The position numbers and the translations under genes are program-made. Source: Thozetella sp. PMI_491 (taxonomy: Eukaryota; Ascomycota; Sordariomycetes; Chaetosphaeriales; Chaetosphaeriaceae). Taken from it: a DNA stretch of 64,000 nt. Within the stretch, counting starts at the first letter, position 1. Every line of letters starts with the position of its first letter. Under the pieces are notes generated by a model. The model was not told the origin of the DNA. It ran no database searches and saw only the letters and a program-made list of their open reading frames with translations. Positions 10,502-21,248 of this stretch are shown here, in pieces. Location of the stretch: positions 848,216 to 912,215 of the forward strand of contig MU270015.1 in assembly GCA_021432635.1 (NCBI GenBank). Direction: 5' to 3'.

Positions 10502-12328
10502 ATGAGAGCAACCGCTCAAATCCGTGTCCTGGACCTGTTCCCGCTTGGTCCAGGCGAAGACGAATCAGCGGCCATCCAGTGCGAAACTCGCTCTATCCAG
10601 CTATCCCAAGACGAAGCACCCGAAGCGTACGAGGCTCTCTCGTATGTGTGGGGCGACCAGACTGCACTGGTGCCCATACACATCTCCGGGCAAGAAGTCC
10701 TCGTGACCCCAAGCTTGCTCGCGGCCATCCGGCGGCTCCGGCTACGAGACCGGAGGCGAACGCTGTGGATCGATCAGCTCTGTATCAACCAGTGGGATAA
10801 CAAGGAGAAGGCACAGCAGGTGCGCCTCATGCGCAACATTTACTCCAGCTGCAGCCAGTGCACGATATGGCTCGGCGAGATCCCGCAAGACAAGGGTTTC
10901 TCGCTCGCCGACGCCGCTGCTGCTATTGATATTATCGACTACATAGCCTCTGCGTCCCGCCTCAGGGCAGACCGTGTGTCTTTCCTTACCCCGGCATGTC
11001 TGGCGGATGATACGCCGGCGTCGGCATCGAGCCTCGAACGTGCCGTGACGGCGCTGCAGTACTTCACGTTTGTGCGCAACCCTTGGTGGCGGCGGCTCTG
11101 GACGGTGCAGGAGGCTGCTCTTCCGGAAACCGCGGTGGTGGTCTGGGGCTCGCTGCGCGTTGATTGGGACACCCTGCGCCGGGCTTCTCAGGTGTGGACC
11201 GGAAGCGAAGGCTACGTGCCGGAACCCGTGTGGAAGCTTATTATACTTTCGGCGCGCAACCAGGACGCCTTTTCGGGTTTGATGGTATCCGTGATCTGGC
11301 TAGATGTTTCTCGCAGCCGAGGCGAATGCCCTCTATTTCTCCTGCATCGGTGGCGCGGCCGGGAGGCCAGCGAGCCTCGGGACAAGATATACGGCCTGCT
11401 GGGTCTGCTCGGCTCCACGGACGGCCTGACCGCCTCGAAGAACTGCGACTACGACCTGCCCATCGACCAGGTCTACTCCGCCATGATGGTAGATCTAATC
11501 GTCGACGAGGGAGGCCTGCGCCCGCTCGTTGCCGATCCCAGATCCGAGCCCGACAGGGCCACACCCAACATGCCGGGTTGGTCACTCGACATGAAAGGCT
11601 GTCCGCAGTACGGCACGGACTGGTACCACCTATACGGTTACTACCAGTACCGCGCGAATCAGGGGCTGGAGCAGATGGATCTCGCTGCCTTCCGATCTCA
11701 GGCGGCGCAGGCCGGCTACAAGGTGCTGGAAATGAAAGGGGTTCTGGTTGACCGGGTGCGCGAAGTTCACGAAGCGCGGATGCTCAAGGAAGGAGTGTAC
11801 GTAGCAAACGAGCCTTTTCGACACAACTTGTCGGCTTGGCTCGCTTCCCTTGCGGCCTCCAAGGCAGATGAGGCGGGTGAGGCGGAGCAACACGACCGCC
11901 GGGAGGAATTCGCCAGGCTGGTGCTGGGGGACGTGGTCAGAGACAGTAACCAGTACCCCGAACGCACACCCACTCGAGAGGACATCGAGAGCGTCGCAGC
12001 ATTCATGCGCGGGGAGCAGATCGAGCCGGTGCTCCAGATGAGCATATTCGGCATGATACGGAACCAGGCCTTCTTCGTCACGGAGCAGGGACGCATCGGC
12101 CTAGGCCACCTAGACACCCACCCGAGAGACGAGATCTGGATCTTCCGCAGCGGGCAGGTGCCCTTCATGCTCAGGGCGCGTGGCCGGCCAACGGAAGCAT
12201 CCTCTGACTCAGCCGAGTCAGATTACCAGTTTGTCGGGCGTTGCTACGTGCAGGGCATAATGTACGGCGAGGCTCTTCAGCGCCCGGGACTTGAGAGACC
12301 TGAGGAGCGGACGGTTCGGGTGCACTGA
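10502..12328 (+). CDS. HET-domain (heterokaryon incompatibility) protein, 608 aa
   Basis: This intronless gene encodes a HET-domain protein. HET proteins act in the cytosol in fungal nonself recognition, where incompatible partners trigger cell death after hyphal fusion. The diagnostic motifs are in order: YEALSYVWGD (about residues 43-52), LWIDQLCINQWDNKEKA (about 88-104) and TIWLGE (about 121-126). Together they define the HET domain over roughly residues 40-200. The remaining 400 residues are the variable C-terminal part, with GWSLDMKG and an NQAFFVTEQGRIGLG-like segment often found in these proteins. The first in-frame ATG is 10502; six bases upstream the frame is open only through a TTG. 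It stands alone beside the transposon block, a common setting for HET genes. I do not see a NACHT or other effector domain, and cannot say whether it functions in incompatibility. Confidence 0.92.
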   Translation: MRATAQIRVLDLFPLGPGEDESAAIQCETRSIQLSQDEAPEAYEALSYVWGDQTALVPIHISGQEVLVTPSLLAAIRRLRLRDRRRTLWIDQLCINQWDNKEKAQQVRLMRNIYSSCSQCTIWLGEIPQDKGFSLADAAAAIDIIDYIASASRLRADRVSFLTPACLADDTPASASSLERAVTALQYFTFVRNPWWRRLWTVQEAALPETAVVVWGSLRVDWDTLRRASQVWTGSEGYVPEPVWKLIILSARNQDAFSGLMVSVIWLDVSRSRGECPLFLLHRWRGREASEPRDKIYGLLGLLGSTDGLTASKNCDYDLPIDQVYSAMMVDLIVDEGGLRPLVADPRSEPDRATPNMPGWSLDMKGCPQYGTDWYHLYGYYQYRANQGLEQMDLAAFRSQAAQAGYKVLEMKGVLVDRVREVHEARMLKEGVYVANEPFRHNLSAWLASLAASKADEAGEAEQHDRREEFARLVLGDVVRDSNQYPERTPTREDIESVAAFMRGEQIEPVLQMSIFGMIRNQAFFVTEQGRIGLGHLDTHPRDEIWIFRSGQVPFMLRARGRPTEASSDSAESDYQFVGRCYVQGIMYGEALQRPGLERPEERTVRVH

Positions 12329-13090
12329 GGCGGCACGCCTGGATCTAGAATCAGCGTGCAGAGGGGCGATGGATAGGTGGTGGGTGATGTGTAAAGGCAA
12401 AAGACGCTCGCGTCTATAAATGTACATATTAGGGACGCAGACCTAGTTGTAAATATATCACCGCTAATTGTAAACAGATCTTGGGGTGCGTTGCACATGG
12501 CCAATCCACCATTTGCTGGCTAGATATATTTCCACTAATGTCCAGATTCTGCACGAGGAAAACTAGTGTGGTGTTCATCTGATAAAAGCCGACGACTGTT
12601 GTTAAAAAATGAGAATACAGCTACAGCTCAAGCTCACGTCGGAGCAAAGCCGTTCCTGTTTACGGCATATATTATTTATATCCAGCGAAGAGCTAGGGTG
12701 ATTTGGAAAATCAATTAAATGGTACGTTGAATAGCGTCCTATCACCCGGAACCTACTAGCTCCTGATGTCCTCCCCCTTGCTGTTCTCTCCGTCACGAAG
12801 CAATCCTCATCATCTTGAGGCCCAAGGTTATGGCTAGAACTTCATCTTCTCCAGCGGCCTGACATCTTCGGCCAATCTTGGCTGATTCTGGCGTTCCACG
12901 GGAGGGTTCATCTCAAACCAAGTCTCGCAGAGAGAACGCTGTGTACGACCCTTTTCTCTTGCCTCTCACCGCTATGGTTGCTCAGCTGGCAATTTTGAAA
13001 CCTCCGGGACGACTAGTTGGACAGCTGAAGTGCTGGCATTGCCGTAGCCCCATGAGCACCATTTCGCGAGCGACCTACAGTTTCAGGGAA
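12329..13090. other. Intergenic, 3' side of the HET gene
   Basis: Moderately AT-rich DNA. A small plus-strand frame (12878-13180) and small minus-strand frames (12218-12796) have no recognisable content. I see nothing else. Confidence 0.4.
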
Positions 13091-13741
13091 TTAAACCCTA
13101 CAGGCGAACTTGGACGGCAGCACGTACTTGTCATCGGAGCCCTCGACTTTAAAAGTTTTCCTGCTCGCCCAGGGAGATAGAACTACCAAAGCCTCAGCTA
13201 TCAATGCCCTCGGGATACGCATCGCCATGCAGAGTGCCAATGTCGGCGTCGCTGCCCGGCTTCTGCGCTTCTGGGCAGGAAGCACCCTCATTGGTCCGCG
13301 TTGAAACAAGACCCTGTTAGTCGGAACGAGATCCGCGTCCCGATGGTCGACATCACTGCCGAGCGACTTGAATATCTGCCCCGAAAGCGACAGGGCGGGA
13401 ATCGTCCTGCGGTCCTCCTTGGCTTTTTTGAGAGCTTTATAAGACAAGCGAACCCCCTTTCCCTTGGCCGCCTCCATTTCGCGCTGCCGTTCCTCCCTCA
13501 ACTCCTGCTACTCCTCATTCTAGCGCAAGACATACTTCCTTTCTTGGCGTACTTCTTTCCACTCGTAGTAGTAATCAACATCAAATCCATCATATAATCT
13601 CTCCAGCCCCTCGTCCCTAGACTGGCAAGCGCAGTCCAGGTCGTCTCCATCACACTGGCAATCCTGCTTCTCCTCGGACGGCCCGAACGAGCCTTCCTCC
13701 TGTGTTTTGCCTTTCAGACAGATCGGAGAGATGCTCATCAA
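13091..13741 (-). pseudogene. Decayed fungal gene with in-frame nonsense codons
   Basis: A minus-strand frame starts at an ATG at 13741 and reads a coherent charged protein: a Cys/Asp-rich part (CQCDGDDLDCACQS), then LYDGFDVDYYYEWKEVRQER and KYVLR. Two TAG codons follow within five codons, and the same frame continues at once as QELREERQREMEAAKGKG down to about 13400. The stops fit CAG-to-TAG changes in a Q/E-rich segment (R-Q-N-E-E-Q-Q). Further on, the frame loses coherence and a last readable piece (FKVEGSDDKYVLPSKF) ends at 13091. The YxxDxWKEVRQERKY style is familiar from uncharacterised fungal proteins, but I cannot assign a function. Confidence 0.55.
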
Positions 13742-14564
13742 ATTCCCAGGGATGGCCGCACCTTACCCCAGTTGACAGCTAGATCAGATCCCCTCTAGGA
13801 TTCTACATAGTGCCCCAGCTGGGAAGATTGAGCTGCGCAGCAGAAACTAAGATATTCTACGACACCATCGCAAAACCCTGCTGGCAGACCAGTATCTAGT
13901 CTGAAATGGAGGAATCTCCATCCAGTACCCGGCCGATAAGGCTCTGAGAACATTACCTGGTCACCGGTGGATGGAAAGGATAGAGAATTGGAACGATCTC
14001 CCCTTCCTCATATCTTCGGGGGTTTAGATTCTATGCAGTCCTTCAGAAAAGCATGATGCAACGCCGCCGGTGATACGGCGTCATTCTCGCCGAGGACTGG
14101 AACAGAGACGCTCTCTAGTTGGGGCTGCCCGGCGCCTTTGGTTGGAAGAGTGGGTAGGGGGCCATGCAGCACCTAGCGGCGCCGGAGGAGCGTATTCTGG
14201 TTCGTGGTGTGCTGTGCATTCGGCAAGCCTTGTGGTCAGCAACCTTTCGCATGCCCTGCATATGAAAAGCCACCTACCCTGCAGGAGCTGTGTGCCGGAG
14301 CCAACCCCCCCATAGAATGCTCCACCCAGAAGTAGCTTTTGGCAGACACCACATCCCCAAAATACCGACCCTAGTGCCTGCCTTGAGCTAGGCAGGTATC
14401 AAATACTAGCGTAATTGACAAAATTGTAACCAACGTCACCAAACCTGTTTTTATCTCCTAAAACTTGACCGAAGGTGTCCGTGCTTCTCACTAATCCACT
14501 AACATTGTTCTTATTTATATTAGCTAGAGCTTTAAAACTGGTTTTTTTTTAGTGTAGTATCAAC
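13742..14564. other. Intergenic, no supported gene
   Basis: Balanced composition up to about 14400, then AT-rich. An 81-codon plus-strand frame (14070-14315) is Gly/Ser-rich without motifs and is not called. I see no RNA gene here. Confidence 0.4.
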
Positions 14565-15140
14565 TTGTAAAGGTGAAAAGAGGGACTGGAATAGGTTTTA
14601 TCTTAGCAATAGGTTGCAGGCAAGGAAGTTGTTTAAGGTCTAAGATAGCTTGTATGGCAGCTGCTCTCTTATCCTTGTGGGCATGGCCTATTGGAGAAAG
14701 GTTGATGTTGATTAAGTTAGCTGTAATAACTTTTTCTAAAGCTTCTATACCGTGGTATGGCTAAAGCTATCACAAGCTTGCTGTGGTGTGGCTAAACCGT
14801 ACTGTGACTATATATTGTTAGGAGTATATGATTGTACAGTAGTAGCCTTTGTTAATTTACTAGGTGTTAGTGTTATATATGACGCTGGTTGTGGCTTGTC
14901 AGCCCTAATAAGCTCTATATACAAAGCTAGGGAGCAGGTCCAATATGAGGCTCTGTGAGCCCTGAGTGGCTGTATCTGTCAACGAGAAGTAGATCAATTT
15001 TAATCATTATTGGATTTTCACTGTGCTTAAAGATACTAGGCATGGTATCTCTTATGTAGGTTGATGGTTTTCATTTTTTTTTCTCGGTGTGCAGCGCAAC
15101 TTTTGAGGCTTGCTGTAGATAAATTACCTTGCATAATATA
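14565..15140 (+). repeat. Dispersed repeat, long copy A
   Basis: This segment matches 31108-31720 in the same orientation over most of its length. Shared blocks include GGTTTTATCTTAGCAATAG, GGCTAAAGCTATCACAAG, CTGTCAACGAGAAGTAGATC and the end GATAAATTACC. Its last 120 bases also match, in reverse, 21835-21990 and 52335-52470. It has no long reading frame and no obvious terminal inverted repeat. All copies share the same right end and differ at the left, which suggests 5'-truncated retroposons or fragments of one larger element. Confidence 0.7.
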
Positions 15141-15255
15141 CAAAGCTCTGACTTGCTGGAGCGACCCAGGCTTACAGATCCCTTATTATTACCTGAAAGT
15201 TTATTGCTAACGTGCCGGTATAGAATCTAGCGGAAAGGGACGTATAATCCTGAAA

Positions 15256-16330
15256 CTAGGTCAGCTTCATCAGCCCCAACTCTGGCCAATACCCTGTCGC
15301 ATTTATCATCTGGGTGTGTCCCATATCAGCCCCCTCTACATACGTGGTCAATGCTTCAATAGGAAATAACCAGAAACCGACAGCAGATTCCACATGCCTC
15401 GAGCTTTGATTGGGATCGCCTTCTAGACCCCACCCCCTTTCTTCTTTCTGGAGCCATTCGCTTACCCCTTCAAGATCGTGAACTTGGGCAGAGTATCTAA
15501 GAGGCACGAAAGCAAAAAGATACCGGTGCTGGGTGTGGGGCGCGGAAATCTCTAAATTCTGGCAGCTGATGCCACTGGCGGACCATGACTCGCGGATCCG
15601 CATCCCCGACGTATATGCTCCCCAAGTCCTTCGCAACCGGGCGAGGATCAAGCCGACGCTCAAAGACTGGGGTGCGTGTCATAATAGGAAAAGAAAGATT
15701 GTAGAACTTTCGTCGAAGGCCCAGCCCGCTTTGTAACCCATAGTTTTGGCGTCCGGCTGATGGCATAAAGACGAAGAATACCCCTCGGAGCTGCGCTAAA
15801 GTTGCCACAAACGCTGGTCCAGCTTCAGTGTCCAGATCGGCAAGGCTAAAGCGCGTAAAGCCCCGACTGTTTAATGTGTGAAGTCCTATTGCTAGATTCA
15901 AAAGGCCGACGTGCAAGGGGTCAAAGACGACCTTCAAATCGTGTAGAAATTTCGGGAAGATTTCCTTGGTAGAACCCGTTATATCCATTTCGAAATAGTC
16001 AAACTCGGGGTTGAGGTACATTTTCGCGGATTTACATCGCCGTTCTGGCGAATTTGAGAGAGGCTTGTTTAAGAAGGTGCAGGGGAGATGGACTCGATGG
16101 AACCGCAGGGCTGCTTCTCTGGATTCGCTGTTGACGTGAAGGAGTTTGCTCAGCAACTTGTATCCGTCCACATAAACGCGATACGCCTCCAACGATTCAG
16201 CCACTTTCGAGTTCTGGGTGGTGAGACTTGGTCTTATGAGACGGTGGCGCCGTAACGCAAGTTTCCATATGGGAAGCCGGAGTTCGGTTGGAAGCTGAGG
16301 AAAGAAGGTGAAGGACGCACTCCATGTGGA
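15256..16330 (-). pseudogene. 2EXR-family protein, probably broken
   Basis: The minus strand reads FTFFPQLPTELRLPIWKLAL (about 16330-16270), the 2EXR opening seen in F-box-like fungal proteins of unknown function. It continues in frame through the NSESREAALRF motif, the central part, and DPRPVAKDLGSIYVGDADPR to about 15560. There the frame must shift by one base to continue as HRYLFAFVPLRYSAQVHDLE and end at 15256. No splice pair of credible length bridges the shift. The frame opening also lacks an ATG: between the upstream TAG and FTFFPQLP there are only D-D-T-S-T-W-S-A-S. A missing start plus a frameshift point to a pseudogene, although an unusual short intron cannot be excluded. Confidence 0.6.
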
Positions 16331-17201
16331 TGTATCATCGGGCTAGAGGATTCGCGGATATTGCGATTGCGACACAACGGGCTGGGTATCGTATCGCTCG
16401 CTGTGGTGTGCGATTTGACATCGCAAGGCAAGTGAAGAAATTGGTCAGTTAACGATAGACGTTGGAATAAACCGTAGACTACGTCCCTCAGCCGAGGTTG
16501 CGGTCATGGTAATGAGGTCAGCTTCAGTGGCCATGAACAGCACAAGAATAAAGCTCGGAATTTTAATTGGCTTAGCGCGCCTCGTGACGCCGTGTGGCAT
16601 TTTTGTTGGGCGACCAGCATCGCTAGACCAACAGTTTCAGGAAAACGATCCGTTGGTGTGCTTAGGAAGAGGTAGATTAGCCCGGAAGCCGTCCAACAGT
16701 GTGTGATCTGATCCTTTTATGTGCTTGCTGGCAGTGGCAAACATCGTTCGTGACGCCGTTGAAAATCTTTTCTGCGGCACAATTTAGGATGATCGTGAAC
16801 ATGGTAAGCTGCTCACTCGACACAGCCTGTAAATTGTACGTGATCTTCGTCCGACCAACGTTTAATATTGGAGAAATGCCTTATGCCGGGCATCCGGCAG
16901 CCTGACCTAGGAGGATGAGCTCTATTCACACCTGTAGAGATATATACCTGCTTTATTAAAGACTCTCAGGTAACACCTAGTGTCTATAATCCTAGAATTT
17001 CTCTAGATAAGTTATGAGCAGACCGGGTTCGAACTGACAATCAATCGTAGCGGGCTGTTCCAGTGCAACGTCTCTACTATAAACTTGCTGTATATAAATC
17101 TATCTGGATAACTGAAGAAATAATCTTATGAGAAAAATGAGGGATGAATCCTGTGGCCTTTCGATTAGTATCATTAGTATCCAAGGAAGGTGAGTTTTTC
17201 C
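16331..17201. other. Intergenic between 2EXR relic and regulator
   Basis: Two small plus-strand frames (16506-16706, 16699-16905) lack motifs and are not called. From about 16900 the DNA becomes AT-rich and contains a tRNA-like segment, listed separately. Confidence 0.4.
17018..17088 (-). other. tRNA-like segment with pol III A and B boxes (relic)
   Basis: On the minus strand, TAGTAGAGACG (17079-17069) fits the A-box consensus TRGYNNARNNG. It is followed 33 bases later by AGTTCGAACCC (17035-17025), one mismatch from the B-box GGTTCRANNCC. The flanking 7-base arms do not pair into an acceptor stem and the T stem has only weak pairs. This is therefore a degenerate tRNA or a tRNA-derived SINE head, not a working tRNA gene. 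Confidence 0.25.
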
Positions 17202-18861
17202 CTATTCAAGGTAGATCATAATTACTGACCAGTCTTCTATTTCTTCACCTTCCGATACCATGTGAATAGACTCTCTAGCCTGAACTAGCCCGTACGTCTC
17301 GCCTAGAAATTTCAGACGTTCCTTGGCAAATAATTTCGCAGGTAAAGGTGCTAATTCCGACACTGCTATGGTAGATAAAGGCCAAATGAGGCATCTCGCC
17401 GACAAAGAGGGCCGTTCTGACAGCTCAATTGAATAAGGAACGCCATAGAGAATGTTGAATATGGTGTCCTCGGCATCATAGGTCGCCTGTTGTTGTATTT
17501 GTGGCCACTCGAGGCCTAATGGGGTTTCGAGCGGTGGTTCGTCGGGACCTATGTTACCTCGAGAGCTCAGTGCGCTCCATAAGTCCTCGTACAAAAACAG
17601 CCGCAGCAGACGAAGATTGTTCCACTGTCTCGCTATCATCCGCGACGGATATATGGTGACGCAATCTCTGTATGCGCAAATCCGGCCCGGCAAGCTCGAG
17701 ATGTCGAGCACTTGCACTGGCGCCGCCTTGCCAAGATCATCTAGCAGCGAACCCATCTCACGATTTAGGTCGGTAATCTTCCACACAAATTCGGCAACCG
17801 AAATGTCCTTCCTGCTTGCGCGTAGGTTGGCAAAGCTGTCCAGCACACTCCCCACTCGTATGGATGCGGAATCCCCGAAATTTGCTAACCGGGCGGCGTG
17901 CTTCTGTAGAAGGTCCAGCTCTGGTAGCGCCCTGATGGACCGATGTGCGCAGCTGGTGAGGATATGCCCGCGTGCATGAACATACATATGCCAACCTAGC
18001 GATTTGTCGAATTGACGTTCTCCTCTAAGCCGCAACAGCACCGCACACCCCTGGACATGGGCATTCCAGCCGACCGGGCTCTGCCGGCCGCGGAAGACCA
18101 GGGCTTCGAAGAGGCTCAGGAGCAGGACGGATAGAAGCGTGCTATCGAGGGTAGCGAGCCGCGGAGAAGATAAGGCTGCATTTGTGTGGGTGAGGGCTTT
18201 GACGTAATGGGTGTGGGCGAGGGGAAGGAGGGTTGGTAGACTGAGGTTTTCAGAGAGGAGAACGAGGGCGGGGGCAGATAAAGCAAGGGTGAGGTGATTG
18301 GCGTGCGGTAATGTAGAGTAGAGCTCGGGGAGGTAGCTGAAGGGACTTGCGTGGGCGTAGGCGTGCATGAAATAAGTGGAAGCGATATCATCAGGACTTA
18401 TCGAGAGGCTACGGATGCCGAGAGGGTCATCCTCGTGAGGCATTTTGGTTTCTTCACACCGGCTCAAGGTCGGAGAGAAGGACAGCCTTTCCTCACATGC
18501 GTCTATCGATGGGCTTAATGTGTACCCGGAGATAGGAGGTGGGATTTCCCGAGCAGGGGAATGCGGAACCGTCGTGCAGCCTCCTAATTTGGACCCCGGT
18601 GCACCTGCTCTATCCCTTTGTTGACGCCGTCGGGCTTTGAGGGCTACAGCGCTAGTTTCGTCGCGGAGTCGCAATGAGAAACCGTCTCGATAGCCGGGAC
18701 AAACTCTCTCGGCTCTTACGCATTGAGTGCACTGCGGAAGCTTAAAGTCACACTGTTACGGCTCAGCTACGGGTCTCACAGAGGGTATGTATGGCGGTGG
18801 GATGGACACGGCATACTCTGCGCCTCTTCTCACGGCATGGCTCACATGCCTTTGACGGCAT
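17202..18861 (-). CDS. Zn2Cys6 transcription factor, 531 aa
   Basis: This nuclear DNA-binding regulator belongs to the fungal zinc-cluster family. I read two exons: 18861-18817 (15 codons, MPSKACEPCREKRRR) and 18752-17202. A 64-nt intron with a GTATGC donor and AACAG acceptor separates them. Splicing restores a full cluster: C6-x2-C9-x6-C16-x6-C23-x2-C26-x6-C33, followed by PGYRDGF. The rest (about residues 90-520) looks like the fungal-specific transcription factor domain, with hydrophobic helices such as LLSVLLLSLFEALVF and a VGWNAHVQGCAVLLRLRG segment typical of the Fungal_trans_2 group. An in-frame stop just upstream of the second exon shows the intron is needed. It is not obviously paired with a neighbour; the gene upstream, across 1.3 kb, is the Rds1-like protein. 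Confidence 0.85.
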
Positions 18862-20141
18862 ACCGTTGAAGCCCATGTCTCAACGTAGCGCATGCGACGA
18901 TTTTTGATGTTTGGGTTCGTGAATTCCTGTCGATCGTCAATCGTCGGTCCCAAAGGTCGAGGTCAATTCGTCAGCTTCTCGGTAGAAATTACTGTTTGGG
19001 GAGGAAGCTTCGACGGCTACAATGTATGTGGCCTTGCTGCGCCTCAGCAATGCGAAAGCATTTTGCGCGTCGAAAGAAATGCCTATTTGGGCTTAGAGCT
19101 TCCCACACCTGCCGGCACGCGTCATCTGGCTGACCGACGTTAGGCTTTTCGGTATATTGCCCTAGACTAAACCACATCCAGTATTTGGCCTAGCATGTAA
19201 CGCCACCTCGGCGACTGTTGCCAGCTGGCACTAATCTTAACACAACAACTAACCACTATTTTACACGGCTTAATCCCCTTAATTAATGGTTAATGTTATA
19301 TATAACGTTCCCAGACCGCTATATTACAAGGCTAAATCGCCCCTTCTCCAGAAGGAGTATCTCATATGTAAGCCGTCAAAGTATGAGCTTCATCGCCCTT
19401 CAAGTTAAATCTTCGTATCGTATATAAGCTACTAAAGCGTTATTTTCAACGCTTAATGGTCCCTCTTCGAGAGCGTTGCGTGACATATAGGCTACTAAAT
19501 CGCAGTTTTAAAGGGCTTTGTGCTAGTATTTAACGGTAATAGCCCAGCTGGCAGCTGTGGCTGGTTGGCAGTGCCCGCGAGGCCAAATGCTTTAACTGCT
19601 AGATATGGTCTAGTCTAAGATGATTTACCGATAAGCCTGGGGCGATTTAACACCCTCGCTGGCTGACAGTCGATGAAATTGCCCTTTTAGGCGAAATCGT
19701 CGCAATGGATCCTTCTACTTCCACGTCACCAAATATACTGCTATGTCTATCCACCATGCATCAAGCAAGGCTTTTATTGGAGTTGAATATACCCTGTATT
19801 GATTATTAGAAGTCGATTGTGGCTCCCAAAGGGGCAAAAGCTTCGCAAGGGCTCAGGTAAGGCTACGAGAGCCAGAAGGGTGGCTGTTTTGAAGCCGGCA
19901 CTAGTACGGCCCTCGCATGGCAGATTATTTCGTTTTTCTGGTGGGTCTGCAAGGACGACACAGGATCATCGGAGCAGCCGTGCGAGTGTATATATATCGC
20001 CATGCCGATTCAATTTGTGACGATCAAAAGAAACCTATCACACTTACAGCTCTCTTTGCTTGCTCCGCGCTCTAATTAAGTTCTATGCATCTGTCCCCTA
20101 TCTCGCCTCCTTCCTCGCTCAGCCTTGTCTAGATTATCGAG
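18862..20141. other. Intergenic between divergent genes
   Basis: The first 300 bases presumably include the regulator's promoter. From about 19190 to 19780 the DNA is of repetitive character (short TTAA-rich and TATATAA stretches, no frames) and may be an old transposon fragment, but I could not match it elsewhere in the window. A TATATATA at 19988-19995 lies about 150 bases upstream of the next ATG. Small frames at 18892-19143 and 19799-20020 are not supported. Confidence 0.4.
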
Positions 20142-21248
20142 ATGCCGTTGCAATCTAAGTATCCACTCTGCCTTCTGGCCCTTCTGACAATCGGGGCGGC
20201 CGCCGCTCCTGTAACTGCCAATTCGACCGAAGCGCAACTTCTGGCGAACCCAGATTTTGGACCACAGCCTGGGAAGTCGTCACTGTTCAGCACATACTAC
20301 GGTCTCCCGCCCCCTTTCCCAGCCAACGTGACCGTCCCTATCTATCCCACCAAGGACGGCCTCCCAGCGCCTGACGATGAGTTGTGGCAGAATCTTCTAG
20401 CCGCTGAGTGGATTATCTTCTCTTTCTACCAATCTGGTGTCGAGGCCTTCAACACATCCAGCTTTACCGACATCGGCTTCCCCAACACGACGTACCAGCG
20501 CATCATGGAAATTCGAGACAATGAAGCTGGCCACCTGCGCATCTTCCAAAACCAGATCTCAGCCACCTCTGTCAAGCCAGGGCCGTGCGAGTACCAATTC
20601 CCTTTCGACACCCCTACATCTTTCCTTGCACTATCTACCCTCATAGAGATCGCCAGCATGGCGTTCCTGACGGGTCTCGTCCAGGAGGCCCAGGAAGACG
20701 CCGCCAAGGGGGCTTTGACGGCTATCGGGCAGGTGGAGACCCGCCACGAGACGTGGGTACTGCTAGAGGCTTGGGGCGCCGATCCTTTCAGCGGGCCCAG
20801 CGATACTGCCTTCCCCTACGCTAAGGAGATCCTGGATATCACAAATGAGTTCGTCGTGCGTGGGTCCTGTCCTTCCGTCAACCCGCAGTATCCGTATCCC
20901 TCACAAGATCTACCGAACATGCGGCTGGCCGATGGAACCACGTCGGTTACGCCCGGGTCGAGTATCCTGCTCAATTTCACGAACCCGACGAACCAGCCCA
21001 CGTTCAAGGCTGGCACGGAGTACTATGCAGTATTCTTACACGGCATTACGAACATTAGCGTGCCGATTGATACGTCGTGTTTTCCGTGGAAAGCTATCAA
21101 CGTTACGATTCCTCGACAGTTCGAAACCAAGGGGGTTATCATTGCGGTCATTGCGGATCTGGAAGGGGCGCCCACCTTGGAATCCATCGTCGCCGGCCCA
21201 ACTTTCCTGCTGGAGCAGCCAGTCGCCTTAGGGACACAGGTCATATAG
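20142..21248 (+). CDS. Secreted ferritin-like (Rds1-type) protein, 368 aa
   Basis: This is an intronless gene with a clear N-terminal signal peptide (hydrophobic core LCLLALLTIGAAAAP, about residues 9-23), so the product is probably secreted or wall-bound. The middle part carries the ferritin-like helical motifs seen in fungal Rds1-type stress proteins: an AAEWIIFSFYQSGVEAF helix, EIRDNEAGHLRIF with an E-x2-H pair, EIASMAFLTGLVQEA, and VETRHETWVL with a second E-x2-H pair. Such four-helix bundles can hold a di-metal site, but no enzyme activity is established for this group to my knowledge. Several N-x-S/T sites fit secretion. The C-terminal third is a beta-rich region without a recognised fold. 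Fission yeast Rds1 responds to nutrient and stress signals; that does not prove the same role here. Confidence 0.85.
   Translation: MPLQSKYPLCLLALLTIGAAAAPVTANSTEAQLLANPDFGPQPGKSSLFSTYYGLPPPFPANVTVPIYPTKDGLPAPDDELWQNLLAAEWIIFSFYQSGVEAFNTSSFTDIGFPNTTYQRIMEIRDNEAGHLRIFQNQISATSVKPGPCEYQFPFDTPTSFLALSTLIEIASMAFLTGLVQEAQEDAAKGALTAIGQVETRHETWVLLEAWGADPFSGPSDTAFPYAKEILDITNEFVVRGSCPSVNPQYPYPSQDLPNMRLADGTTSVTPGSSILLNFTNPTNQPTFKAGTEYYAVFLHGITNISVPIDTSCFPWKAINVTIPRQFETKGVIIAVIADLEGAPTLESIVAGPTFLLEQPVALGTQVI

Noticed and set aside
14070-14315. 81-codon Gly/Ser/Arg-rich frame
   Set aside because: No motif, no intron partner, biased composition typical of chance frames.
16506-16905. Two small plus-strand frames
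   Set aside because: No conserved features; adjacent to AT-rich repeat DNA.
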